Positions 8,139 through 15,323 of a stretch of 55,834 nt of DNA are shown here, in pieces (position 1 is the stretch's first letter; each line of letters starts with the position of its first letter). The notes below the pieces were generated by a model. The model saw nothing but the letters and a program-made list of their open reading frames with translations. It was not told the origin of the DNA and searched no databases. The DNA comes from Shimia sp. SK013. Lineage in GTDB: Bacteria > Pseudomonadota > Alphaproteobacteria > Rhodobacterales > Rhodobacteraceae. The stretch lies in assembly GCF_001292625.1 (NCBI RefSeq), contig NZ_LAJH01000007.1, forward strand, positions 1-55,834, written 5' to 3'. Both the position numbers and the translations under genes were made by a program.

Positions 8139-10828
8139 TGGGTACGCTAAACATGCTGGTCCTTGTCTGCCTGGTCTATGTCGCCTTTTTGTTTCTGGTG
8201 GCTTTTGCGGCGGAGCGGGCCGCAATCCGGGGCAAAGGTGGCTGGCTGCGCTCGCCGATAGTTTATACGCTGTCGTTGTCGATCTATTGCACCGCTTGGA
8301 CGTTTTATGGCGCGGTCGGGTATGCGGCGCGGTCGGGGCTGGAGTATCTGACGATCTATATCGGGCCGTCTCTGGTGATGGTCGGTTGGTGGTGGGTGTT
8401 GCGCAAATTGGTGCGCATCGGACGCACGCAGCGCGTGACCTCGATCGCTGATTTGATCTCGTCTCGCTATGGTAAGTCGAACTTGTTGGCGGTTGGCGTC
8501 ACCGTTTTGGCAGTGATTGGCACGACGCCTTATATCGCTTTGCAACTGCAATCCGTGACTGTCAGCTTTGCTGTATTTTCAGATGTTTATGATGCAAGCG
8601 CACCTCTGGGAGAGCAGGAGAGTAACGCGCTTCTGGTGGCTGCCGGGTTGGCGTTGTTCACCATCATATTCGGAACCCGAAATCTGGATGTGAACGAACG
8701 TCATCACGGTGTAGTTATGGCCATCGCAGTGGAGGCGGTGGTCAAGCTGTTCGCGCTGTTGGCCGTCGGTGTGTTCGTGGTCTGGGGGATTGGCGGCGGT
8801 GTCGGAGACATTCTGCAACGCATTGATGCGAGCAAAATCGGCACGTGGCAGATCGAGGGAGACCGCTGGGCCACGTTGATATTTTTGTCCGCTGCCGCGT
8901 TCTTGTGTTTGCCGCGCATGTTTCAGGTTTTGGTCGTGGAAAACGACAGCGAGGACCATTTGCGCACCGCAAGTTGGGCCTTTCCGGCCTATCTGATGGT
9001 GATGAGCCTGTTTGTGGTTCCTATTGCCGTTGTCGGGTTGGACTTGTTGCCAGCTGGATCAAACCCCGACTTCTTTGTGCTGACGGTGCCATTGGCGACA
9101 GGCAACAACAGCTTGGCGATGCTATCGTTCCTTGGTGGGTTCTCAAGCGCGACATCCATGGTGATTGTGGCAGCGCTTGCCTTGTCCACGATGGTGTCAA
9201 ACCACATCGTGATGCCGATCTGGCTGAACTCAAACTTTGGCGGCGCCACTGTGTCGGGGGATGTGCGCCATGTTGTGCTGTTGTCGCGCCGGATTTCGAT
9301 CGGGGCGGTGGTCACCTTGGGCTACCTGTATTACCGCATGTCTGGTGGCGGGACTGCGCTGGCGTCTATCGGGCTCATTTCCTTTGCTGGCGTGGCACAG
9401 TTTCTGCCAGTTCTGATCGGTGGCATTTTCTGGCGCGGTGCCACCCGTTTGGGGGCGTTTGCCGGATTGACCGTGGGCTTTGTAATCTGGGCATATGCGC
9501 TGCTGTTGCCAAGCTTTGGCACGGGTACTTTGGTGTCAGAAGCCTTGTTGGCGCAGGGGCCACTGGGCATCGGTTGGCTGCGACCACAGGCTTTCTTCGG
9601 GATCACTGGAATGGATCCGCTAGTGCACGCGATTTTCTGGTCAATCCTATTGAACGCGCTTGCCTTTTTTCTGGTGTCTCTGGGCGGGTTTCCATCGCCG
9701 GTGGAGCGGTTGCAGGGCGCACAGTTTGTCAACGTGTTTGAGCACTCCGGTACGCCGCAAGGCTGGAGCGGGGATTTGGTCCAGAGCGAAGACTTGATGA
9801 TCATGGCGCAGCGTATTCTGGGGGCGCGAGAGGCGCAGGGACTGTTTGAGCGCGAGGCCAAGAGGCAAGGCATGGGCGGTGTCCTGCCCGAGCCGTCGCC
9901 CGATTTCCTGCAAGTGCTGGAGCGAGAGCTGTCAGGCTCAGTTGGTGTGGCGACAGCACATGCGATGGTCGAGCAGATCGTCGGCGGTGCGTCAGTGTCG
10001 GTCGAAGACCTGATGGCGGTGGCTGACGAAACCGCGCAAATCATGGAGCATTCCAGCCAATTGGAGGCCAAGTCCCAAGAGTTGAGCCGCACCGCGCGGC
10101 AATTACGGCAGGCCAACGACAAGCTGACCCAGATATCGTCGCAGAAAGATGCCTTTCTCAGCCAAGTTAGCCATGAGTTGCGCACGCCGATGACGTCGAT
10201 CCGAGCGTTTTCTGAAATCCTGAGGGACACTGATCGGCTGAGCGCGGCGGAGCAGACAAAATATAGCACCATCATTCACGATGAGGCGCTTCGGTTGACG
10301 CGCTTGTTGGATGATCTGCTTGATCTGAGCGTCTTGGAGAGCGGCCAAGTCAGCCTGAATGTGCAGACCGGTAAGCTGGACGGTTTGCTTGATCATGCCA
10401 TCGCCACGGCGTTGACCGGAAGCGGGCAGGACAGCTTGCGCATCCGCAGGACACGGGGTCATAAGCAGGCTTTGTTGCGCACAGACCTCGACCGTTTGAG
10501 CCAAGTCTTCATCAACCTGATTGGCAATGCACAGAAGTACTGTGATGCAGAGAACCCGGAACTGCGCATTGAGGTCAGTCAATCAAACGGGCAGGTGACC
10601 GTGGATTTCATCGACAACGGGCATGGGATTTCCAAGAAAGACCAAGCAGTGATTTTTGAAAAATTTGCGCGGGCAGGGGTGCAGCGCGCAAGTGGGGCCG
10701 GGCTAGGGCTCGCGATTTGCCGCGAGATCATGACCCGCCTTGGCGGTACTGTCAGTTATTTGCCGGGTCAGGGCGGGGCCGCGTTTCGCGTGGTTTTGGC
10801 CGATCAAGATCAATTGGCGGCCCAGTAG
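8138..10828 (+). CDS. Sodium:solute symporter / histidine kinase fusion (CbrA/CrbS-like sensor)
   Basis: An 896-aa membrane sensor. Residues ~1-510 are a multi-helix SLC5/SSS-type domain (IYCTAWTFYGAVGYAARSG, GTTPYIALQLQSV, FLGGFSSATSMVIVAALALS). Residues ~535-620 look like the STAC linker found between such domains and kinases. A coiled coil (~635-665) leads to HisKA with SHELRTP (His679), then HATPase_c with N-box Asn793/Asn797, DNGHGIS (~826-832) and GAGLGL. The kinase would autophosphorylate His679 and pass the phosphate to the overlapping operon's receiver protein. CrbS/CrbR of this type controls acs in Vibrio and Pseudomonas, and CbrA senses carbon or histidine. The presence beside acs and a ScfR-type regulator fits acetate or short-carboxylate sensing, though the ligand is inferred. 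No HTH output protein lies nearby. Confidence 0.85.
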   Translation: MGTLNMLVLVCLVYVAFLFLVAFAAERAAIRGKGGWLRSPIVYTLSLSIYCTAWTFYGAVGYAARSGLEYLTIYIGPSLVMVGWWWVLRKLVRIGRTQRVTSIADLISSRYGKSNLLAVGVTVLAVIGTTPYIALQLQSVTVSFAVFSDVYDASAPLGEQESNALLVAAGLALFTIIFGTRNLDVNERHHGVVMAIAVEAVVKLFALLAVGVFVVWGIGGGVGDILQRIDASKIGTWQIEGDRWATLIFLSAAAFLCLPRMFQVLVVENDSEDHLRTASWAFPAYLMVMSLFVVPIAVVGLDLLPAGSNPDFFVLTVPLATGNNSLAMLSFLGGFSSATSMVIVAALALSTMVSNHIVMPIWLNSNFGGATVSGDVRHVVLLSRRISIGAVVTLGYLYYRMSGGGTALASIGLISFAGVAQFLPVLIGGIFWRGATRLGAFAGLTVGFVIWAYALLLPSFGTGTLVSEALLAQGPLGIGWLRPQAFFGITGMDPLVHAIFWSILLNALAFFLVSLGGFPSPVERLQGAQFVNVFEHSGTPQGWSGDLVQSEDLMIMAQRILGAREAQGLFEREAKRQGMGGVLPEPSPDFLQVLERELSGSVGVATAHAMVEQIVGGASVSVEDLMAVADETAQIMEHSSQLEAKSQELSRTARQLRQANDKLTQISSQKDAFLSQVSHELRTPMTSIRAFSEILRDTDRLSAAEQTKYSTIIHDEALRLTRLLDDLLDLSVLESGQVSLNVQTGKLDGLLDHAIATALTGSGQDSLRIRRTRGHKQALLRTDLDRLSQVFINLIGNAQKYCDAENPELRIEVSQSNGQVTVDFIDNGHGISKKDQAVIFEKFARAGVQRASGAGLGLAICREIMTRLGGTVSYLPGQGGAAFRVVLADQDQLAAQ

Positions 10829-10908
10829 CGCGCCGGTGTAAAGTCTCTGGTAACTAAATTGAGGCATGACTGTGATTGGGGTCAACTCAATACAGGCAGG
10901 CAGCGATC

Positions 10909-12060
10909 ATGGGTGACGCGGCAAATTCTTCTATTTTGAGGCGCAAGGCGTTAGACGGGCTGAGCGGGCACAAAGCCCGATCAATGAGCCCTGAAAAGGC
11001 GATACGACTTGGTATGGCTTTGTCGGCGCAAAACGGCATGGGGCTGGCCTGCGAGGTTACCAAGGTGCAGCGTGGCAAGGTGTCGCATGAAACCTTGGTT
11101 GGCATGTTGGATTCCGACTGTTTGCTTGCTGTTCTTGAAGGTGAAAACGGGGCCAGAGCGGCCTTGGCGATTGATCTTCAGGTGCTGTCAGGACTTGTTG
11201 AACATCAAACACTTGGGCGCGTTCTGCCAAGCCCTGCGTCGCCGCGGCCGGCCACGCTGGTGGACGCTGCGTTGGTGACGCCAGTGATTGAGGATACTTT
11301 GGCGCGGTTCGTCTCGCTGCTGAATACGGACGAGGCGCCAAAGTGGCTGCAGCACTACAAATTTGGTGCGGTGACCGACGACACCCGAACGTTGTCATTG
11401 TCGCTGAAGGCGCATGATTTCCACTTTATGATGTTGGATGTAACCCTTGATGGTGGCGCAAAAGCCGGAACCATCGGTCTGGCCTTCCCTGACTTTGAGC
11501 TCGATGTAGAAGAGCCCGAAGAAGTGCAGGGCGAGGACACCAAATCGGATTCCTTTCAGGCCAAATTGCTTCGGGCGCGCGCCACTCTCACCGGAGTCGT
11601 CGGGCGTTTGAATATGTCGATCGGGGAGATGCAGGCCCTGCAGGTGGGACAAATTGTGCCGCTTTCATCGGACGCAATGAAGGAAACTACGCTGGAAACC
11701 AGCGACGGTGCGCGGGTGACTGAGGTCAGTCTAGGGCAAATCAACGGTATGCGCGCCGTGCGGCTTGTCGAAGCGATCATACCTGTGCAACCCGCTGAGG
11801 ACGCTGATATGGACGGGGGCTTCCCGCCTTTGGCTAAGGCGCCAGCTGCGGCGCCAACAGCTGCCGCGCCGATGGAGATGCCCGCGCCGACCACAATAGC
11901 GCCGGTGATGCCGGATCTACCCGATTTGCCTGATTTTCCTGACCTGCCTGACATGGGCGACCCATTGGCTGATCTAGGGGATTTTGATCTGGATGACCTA
12001 GGTGCTTCCGATCTGCCGGAGCTTCCGGACTTTGCCGATCTCGACATGACGGGAACATAG
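10909..12060 (+). CDS. FliM/FliN-like SPOA-domain protein (divergent flagellar switch protein)
   Basis: A 383-aa cytoplasmic protein not in a flagellar operon. Residues ~215-295 (LTGVVGRLNMSIGEMQALQVGQIVPL and on to INGMRAVRLVE) form a surface-presentation (SPOA) domain like the C-terminus of FliM/FliN. The N-terminal 200 residues resemble the roseobacter FliM-like middle domain only loosely. The last ~85 residues are a low-complexity Ala/Pro then acidic tail with PDLPD repeats. I chose the ATG at 10909 over an upstream TTG (10876) because that TTG lies in an FNR-like sequence and lacks a ribosome site. A canonical FliM or a related switch component are the main possibilities. Confidence 0.7.
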   Translation: MGDAANSSILRRKALDGLSGHKARSMSPEKAIRLGMALSAQNGMGLACEVTKVQRGKVSHETLVGMLDSDCLLAVLEGENGARAALAIDLQVLSGLVEHQTLGRVLPSPASPRPATLVDAALVTPVIEDTLARFVSLLNTDEAPKWLQHYKFGAVTDDTRTLSLSLKAHDFHFMMLDVTLDGGAKAGTIGLAFPDFELDVEEPEEVQGEDTKSDSFQAKLLRARATLTGVVGRLNMSIGEMQALQVGQIVPLSSDAMKETTLETSDGARVTEVSLGQINGMRAVRLVEAIIPVQPAEDADMDGGFPPLAKAPAAAPTAAAPMEMPAPTTIAPVMPDLPDLPDFPDLPDMGDPLADLGDFDLDDLGASDLPELPDFADLDMTGT

Positions 12061-12089
12061 GTCAAAACCCCAGTTTAGGAAATGCAAAA

Positions 12090-12126
12090 AACCGCGCCGA
12101 GGCTGATGCTTGGCGCGGTTTTTGTT
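12090..12126. terminator. Bidirectional intrinsic terminator
   Basis: A perfect 9-bp stem AACCGCGCC (12090-12098) / GGCGCGGTT (12112-12120) is followed by TTTTTGTT on the plus strand and preceded by an A-run that gives a U-tail on the minus strand. It lies between the convergent FliM-like gene and the sulfur operon and should end both. Confidence 0.88.
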
Positions 12127-12148
12127 ATTAATAGTAGAGCTTTAATCG

Positions 12149-12577
12149 TTATACGTCCGCGTCTTTCGCCCTTAGATGGGCCTCAAGGTTGCTGAGGTCG
12201 TAACCTGCGGCGGCGGTGGCAGCCAACAGATCGTCGGCAGGCACTTTGCCAGCCTGCGACAATGTCCAGCAGATCGCAGATCGGGTGCCTGATCGGCAGT
12301 AGGCCAGCACTTTGCCGGTGGCGGACGCAGCCGAGTCCCCTTGTAGCGACTGGCGGTCTGGCGTCATTGTCTCCATCGTCAGCGGATTGGCGACATAGGA
12401 CAGTCCTGCGGCCTCAGCGGCGGCTTGCATGGCTGAAGAGGCATGATCGAGCCCAACTTCCATATCAGGACGATTGTTGATGACGAGGCTGAAGCCAGCC
12501 TCGGCCAATGCTTGCATGTCGGTCGCCTCGATTTGGGGGGCGACAAAGAAACGGTCTGTGATTTGGCGAATATTCAT
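12149..12577 (-). CDS. DUF442 / TIGR01244 phosphatase-like sulfur protein (Blh N-domain homologue)
   Basis: A 142-aa protein of the tyrosine-phosphatase-like DUF442 family. It has the family start NIRQITDRFFVAPQI, the INNRPDME turn and the Cys loop CRSGTRS (Cys94, Arg99). In Agrobacterium and Xylella this domain is fused to the N-terminus of the Blh persulfide dioxygenase. Here it is a separate last gene of an operon whose first gene is the dioxygenase part. A sulfurtransferase or phosphatase role on persulfide intermediates is likely but not proved. It starts 9 bases after the YeeE/YedE gene upstream. Confidence 0.85.
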   Translation of the reverse strand: MNIRQITDRFFVAPQIEATDMQALAEAGFSLVINNRPDMEVGLDHASSAMQAAAEAAGLSYVANPLTMETMTPDRQSLQGDSAASATGKVLAYCRSGTRSAICWTLSQAGKVPADDLLAATAAAGYDLSNLEAHLRAKDADV

Positions 12578-12586
12578 GGCGTTTGA

Positions 12587-13021
12587 TTACTCGGCAGGCA
12601 CAGCTGTGTCTAGGGATGTCCGCACTGCGGGCGCAATCGCCATGCCGGCAAGCATCGCCGCGAAGAAAACCCAGTGTGGCCAGCCTCCATAGCTGAGTGA
12701 GGCGACTGCCGGACCCGGACAAAGACCTGCGAGCCCCCAGCCCGCGCCAAACAAGACCGAGCCCACAACGAGATTGCGACCCAGTTTTGGGTCCGCCGGG
12801 GCAGGGAATTCACCGCCGACCACCGGTTGACGGCCTTTGGTGAACATCCAAGCGACGGCCATCGGAATGATTGCGCCGCCCATGACAAACGCAAGCGTCG
12901 GGTCCCAGTTGCCAAAGACGTCAAGCCAGCCCTGAACTTTGGCGGTGTCGGTCATGCCGGAAATGAACAGGCCGGCGCCAAAAAGGCCGCCTGCGATGAA
13001 AGCAAGGATTAGGCGCTGCAT
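12587..13021 (-). CDS. YeeE/YedE-family sulfur transporter half, second component
   Basis: A 144-aa membrane protein with about four helices. It begins MQRLILAFIAGGLFGAGLFISGM and has the family turn GAGWGLAGLCPGPAVASL, where the Cys is a conserved family feature. The ATG overlaps the stop of the preceding YeeE/YedE gene (TGATG), so I trimmed a long non-conserved N-terminal extension. The pair would build one transporter for thiosulfate-like or persulfide sulfur across the inner membrane. Its place between a persulfide dioxygenase and a DUF442 protein supports sulfur detoxification or uptake. Confidence 0.88.
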   Translation of the reverse strand: MQRLILAFIAGGLFGAGLFISGMTDTAKVQGWLDVFGNWDPTLAFVMGGAIIPMAVAWMFTKGRQPVVGGEFPAPADPKLGRNLVVGSVLFGAGWGLAGLCPGPAVASLSYGGWPHWVFFAAMLAGMAIAPAVRTSLDTAVPAE

Positions 13022-13458
13022 CAGATCACTCCCAGAAGGTGGCGGAAGAAGACCACGGTCAGGCCGCCCGCAATAATGTAGAAGACCGTTGCGACAATGC
13101 CGCGCAGAGACAGGCGTGAAATACCACAGACGCCGTGACCGGACGTACAGCCGTTGGCGAGGCGCGTGCCAATGCCAACGCAAAGGCCCGCCGCGATCAG
13201 TACAGCGACGTTGGACGTCGCGTGGGTGTCGACCTCACGATAAAACGGGGTAAGCAGGATCGGCAGGAGAACGACACCGGCGAGAAATACCGTGCGTTCC
13301 TTCCAGGCGGCGCGGCCGGAGCCATCCACCAGTCCGCCAATGATGCCCGAGGCACCCATGATGCGCCCGTTGCCAAGTAGATAAACCGCGCCTCCGAGGC
13401 CGATCAGCAGTCCGCCGATCAGGCCCCAGACCCAGTCTGTGGGGATTGTTTGAAGCAT
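13021..13458 (-). CDS. YeeE/YedE-family sulfur transporter half, first component
   Basis: A 145-aa membrane protein with the diagnostic NGCTSGHGVCGISRLSLRG motif (residues ~102-120), whose cysteines are proposed to handle the transported sulfur by transient contacts in YeeE. Helices before and after complete a half-transporter. It lies 80 bases downstream of the dioxygenase gene and overlaps the second half. Paired half-size YeeE/YedE genes next to a BigR-regulated Blh gene are a known arrangement; a bigR repressor gene is not visible in this window. Confidence 0.9.
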   Translation of the reverse strand: MLQTIPTDWVWGLIGGLLIGLGGAVYLLGNGRIMGASGIIGGLVDGSGRAAWKERTVFLAGVVLLPILLTPFYREVDTHATSNVAVLIAAGLCVGIGTRLANGCTSGHGVCGISRLSLRGIVATVFYIIAGGLTVVFFRHLLGVI

Positions 13459-13538
13459 TGTTGTCTCCGCGTTTCCAAGTGTCCTGTGGTGGCCGGTGTT
13501 GCCATCAGCCAGTGATCGCGCGCTGGATCAGAGTGGTT

Positions 13539-14402
13539 TTAGAGTTTGTTGACCGGCACTTTGAGGAAGACATCGCCTTCTTCGTCTGGTTCCGGCATTT
13601 TACCTGCACGCATGTTGACCTGCAGCGAAGGAATGATGAGTTTCGGCATCGCAAGCGTGGCGTCCCGCGTGTCACGCATTTCGACAAACTCGGCTTGCGA
13701 CTTGCCCTCGCCGATATGCACATTCAGCGCCTTTTGATCACCTACGGTGGTTTCCCACGCATAATCATCGCGTCCTGGAGCCTTGTAGTCGTGGCCGACA
13801 AAAATCCGGGTCTCTTCGGGCAGGGCAAGGATTTTCTGGATCGAGTTGAAAAGCGTTTCGGAGGAGCCGCCGGGGAAGTCGCAACGGGCCGTCCCAAAAT
13901 CGGGCATGAACAGCGTGTCGCCGACAAAGGCCGCGTCGCCGATGACGTAGGTCAGACAAGCGGGGGTGTGGCCGGGTGTGTGCAGCACGTCGCCCCGCAT
14001 CTGACCGATGTGAAGGCTGTCACCTTCGACAAACAATTTATCAAACTGGGAGCCATCTCTTTGGAACTCGGTGCCTTCGTTGAAGACCTTGCCAAAAGTG
14101 TCCTGCACCATTGTGATGTTCTCACCGATGCCGATTTTGCCGCCTAAGCGTTCTTGCAAGTAGGGCGCCGCCGAGAGGTGGTCGGCGTGCACATGACTTT
14201 CCAGAAGCCATTCAACGCGAAGATTGTTTTTCTTCACGTACTCAATAACCTCATCCGCAGACCTCGTGTCGGTACGGCCGGATGAATAGTCAAAGTCCAG
14301 CACGCTGTCGATGATCGCGCAAGAGTCGCTTTGTGGGTCTTTGACCACAAAAGAGATGGTGTTTGTGGCGTCGTCAAAGAAGCCTGTGACATCTGGTTTC
14401 AC
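13539..14402 (-). CDS. blh: ETHE1/Blh-type persulfide dioxygenase (metallo-beta-lactamase fold)
   Basis: A 287-aa mononuclear-iron persulfide dioxygenase candidate that would oxidise glutathione persulfide to sulfite. The metal-site motif HVHADH is at residues 70-75, followed by TPGHTPACLTYV, GDTLFMPDFGTARCDFPGG and FVGHDYKAPGRD, which together match the ETHE1/Blh family rather than glyoxalase II (note the FGTARCDFPGG segment). It is the first gene of a four-gene operon with two YeeE/YedE halves and the separate DUF442 domain. The 150 bp upstream hold an AACACAT/ATGTGTT inverted repeat that may be the operator for a BigR/SqrR-like persulfide sensor. Confidence 0.87.
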   Translation of the reverse strand: MKPDVTGFFDDATNTISFVVKDPQSDSCAIIDSVLDFDYSSGRTDTRSADEVIEYVKKNNLRVEWLLESHVHADHLSAAPYLQERLGGKIGIGENITMVQDTFGKVFNEGTEFQRDGSQFDKLFVEGDSLHIGQMRGDVLHTPGHTPACLTYVIGDAAFVGDTLFMPDFGTARCDFPGGSSETLFNSIQKILALPEETRIFVGHDYKAPGRDDYAWETTVGDQKALNVHIGEGKSQAEFVEMRDTRDATLAMPKLIIPSLQVNMRAGKMPEPDEEGDVFLKVPVNKL

Positions 14403-14425
14403 GGTGATTCCTCCGGTTGTTGATT

Positions 14426-14451
14426 AACACATATCATTTTCAGAATGTGTT
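14426..14451. promoter_or_regulatory. Inverted repeat upstream of the persulfide dioxygenase
   Basis: AACACAT (14426-14432) and ATGTGTT (14445-14451) are perfect 7-bp arms separated by 12 bases, 24 bases before the dioxygenase start codon. Position and AT-rich nature suit an ArsR-type repressor such as BigR/SqrR; the identity of the regulator is inferred. Confidence 0.45.
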
Positions 14452-14485
14452 TCAAGGGGACGTTACTTAAGATTGTGACAAAGGC

Positions 14486-14499
14486 TTGATTTGGGTCAA
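14486..14499 (+). promoter_or_regulatory. FNR/FnrL-type binding site
   Basis: TTGATTTGGGTCAA matches the FNR consensus TTGAT-N4-ATCAA at 9 of 10 defined bases. It lies about 57 bases before the DksA-type gene ATG, a usual distance for an activator site upstream of -35. Confidence 0.65.
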
Positions 14500-14555
14500 A
14501 GCAAAAACACAGAGCTTTTCCCACACTACCAGACCAACACTATGGGAGTCCTATC

Positions 14556-14885
14556 ATGACTGACATTGCACAGCGCAAAAAGGCGCTTCTGGCGAGATTG
14601 GCTGAACTAGACGAGCGTCTGCACTCCATCGAAGCGGAGTTGGATACGCCTCATACTAAGGACATCGAAGACCGCGCGGTTGAAGTTGAAGACGAAGAAG
14701 TACTTGAGGGTCTCGGTCATCAGAGCGAGGCGGAAGTTGGCAAGATCATCGCGGCGTTGAAGCGCATTCGGGCTGGGGAATACGGCGTTTGCGCGTCTTG
14801 TGGCGAAGCGATTGCACCCGCGCGATTGGTTCTGGTGCCGGAGGCCACGATGTGTGTGGCCTGCGCAGGGAAAGCCGGACTCTGA
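14556..14885 (+). CDS. DksA/TraR-family zinc-finger protein
   Basis: A 109-aa cytoplasmic protein with an N-terminal helical coiled coil (residues ~5-70) and a four-cysteine zinc finger: Cys79, Cys82, Cys100, Cys103 (CASC...CVAC). DksA-family proteins enter the secondary channel of RNA polymerase and adjust promoters with ppGpp. Here the coiled-coil tip lacks an obvious DxxDxA motif, reading KDIEDRAVEVEDEE instead, as in short paralogues. An FNR-type box lies upstream, suggesting induction when oxygen is low. The next gene on the same strand is 83 bases downstream. Confidence 0.88.
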   Translation: MTDIAQRKKALLARLAELDERLHSIEAELDTPHTKDIEDRAVEVEDEEVLEGLGHQSEAEVGKIIAALKRIRAGEYGVCASCGEAIAPARLVLVPEATMCVACAGKAGL

Positions 14886-14968
14886 GGCATAAGACCAACG
14901 GGCGACAAGATGTTCACCGGCAAACGAGGCGTTGGACATGAGGAGGAAATCAAGTTGGAGGACATGAC

Positions 14969-15193
14969 ATGAGCCAAATCAGCGTAGAGGAGTTGATCGC
15001 AGACGGTGATCGTTTGATTGAAGAGATCACAGGGGCGACCGAAGAAGATCGGTATGGCCTGCATCAAAAGTTGCATCGGGTGATACAGAATATCCGGATG
15101 CAGGGGCAAAAAATTCCGGGTCGGTTCCATGATCTGGATGTCGAAATGCTTGACGAAGAAATCGAGGACGGTTTCGACAATATGCCGGTGTAA
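14969..15193 (+). CDS. Conserved small acidic protein, function unknown
   Basis: A 74-aa soluble protein, mostly helical and acidic (net negative C-terminus DVEMLDEEIEDGFDNMPV). No domain is recognised. A GGAGGACATGAC stretch just upstream provides a good ribosome site. It shares a strand with the DksA-type gene and may belong to the same FNR-controlled transcript; an FadJ-like gene follows. Confidence 0.7.
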   Translation: MSQISVEELIADGDRLIEEITGATEEDRYGLHQKLHRVIQNIRMQGQKIPGRFHDLDVEMLDEEIEDGFDNMPV

Positions 15194-15239
15194 TCTGACG
15201 GTTGCACCCATGTTGGGGCGGCGTTTATTGCCTCGGGAC

Positions 15240-15294
15240 TTGCGTCAGCGAAACGGCACGCTAAAGTTTCAGCGTATCCTGCGGCCTGACGCAA
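15240..15294. repeat. Inverted repeat upstream of the FadJ-like gene
   Basis: TTGCGTCAG (15240-15248) and CTGACGCAA (15286-15294) are perfect 9-bp arms around a 37-nt spacer, ending 29 bases before the ATG at 15324. It could be two half-operators or an mRNA hairpin in the leader. Confidence 0.4.
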
Positions 15295-15323
15295 ACAGGC
15301 TGCCAAAAAGCACTGAGCGGGGC

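Noticed and set aside
12587..13183. The N-terminal extension of the second YeeE/YedE gene (54 extra residues)
   Set aside because: It overlaps the first YeeE/YedE gene in another frame and is Arg/His/Pro rich; the TGATG overlap start is far better.
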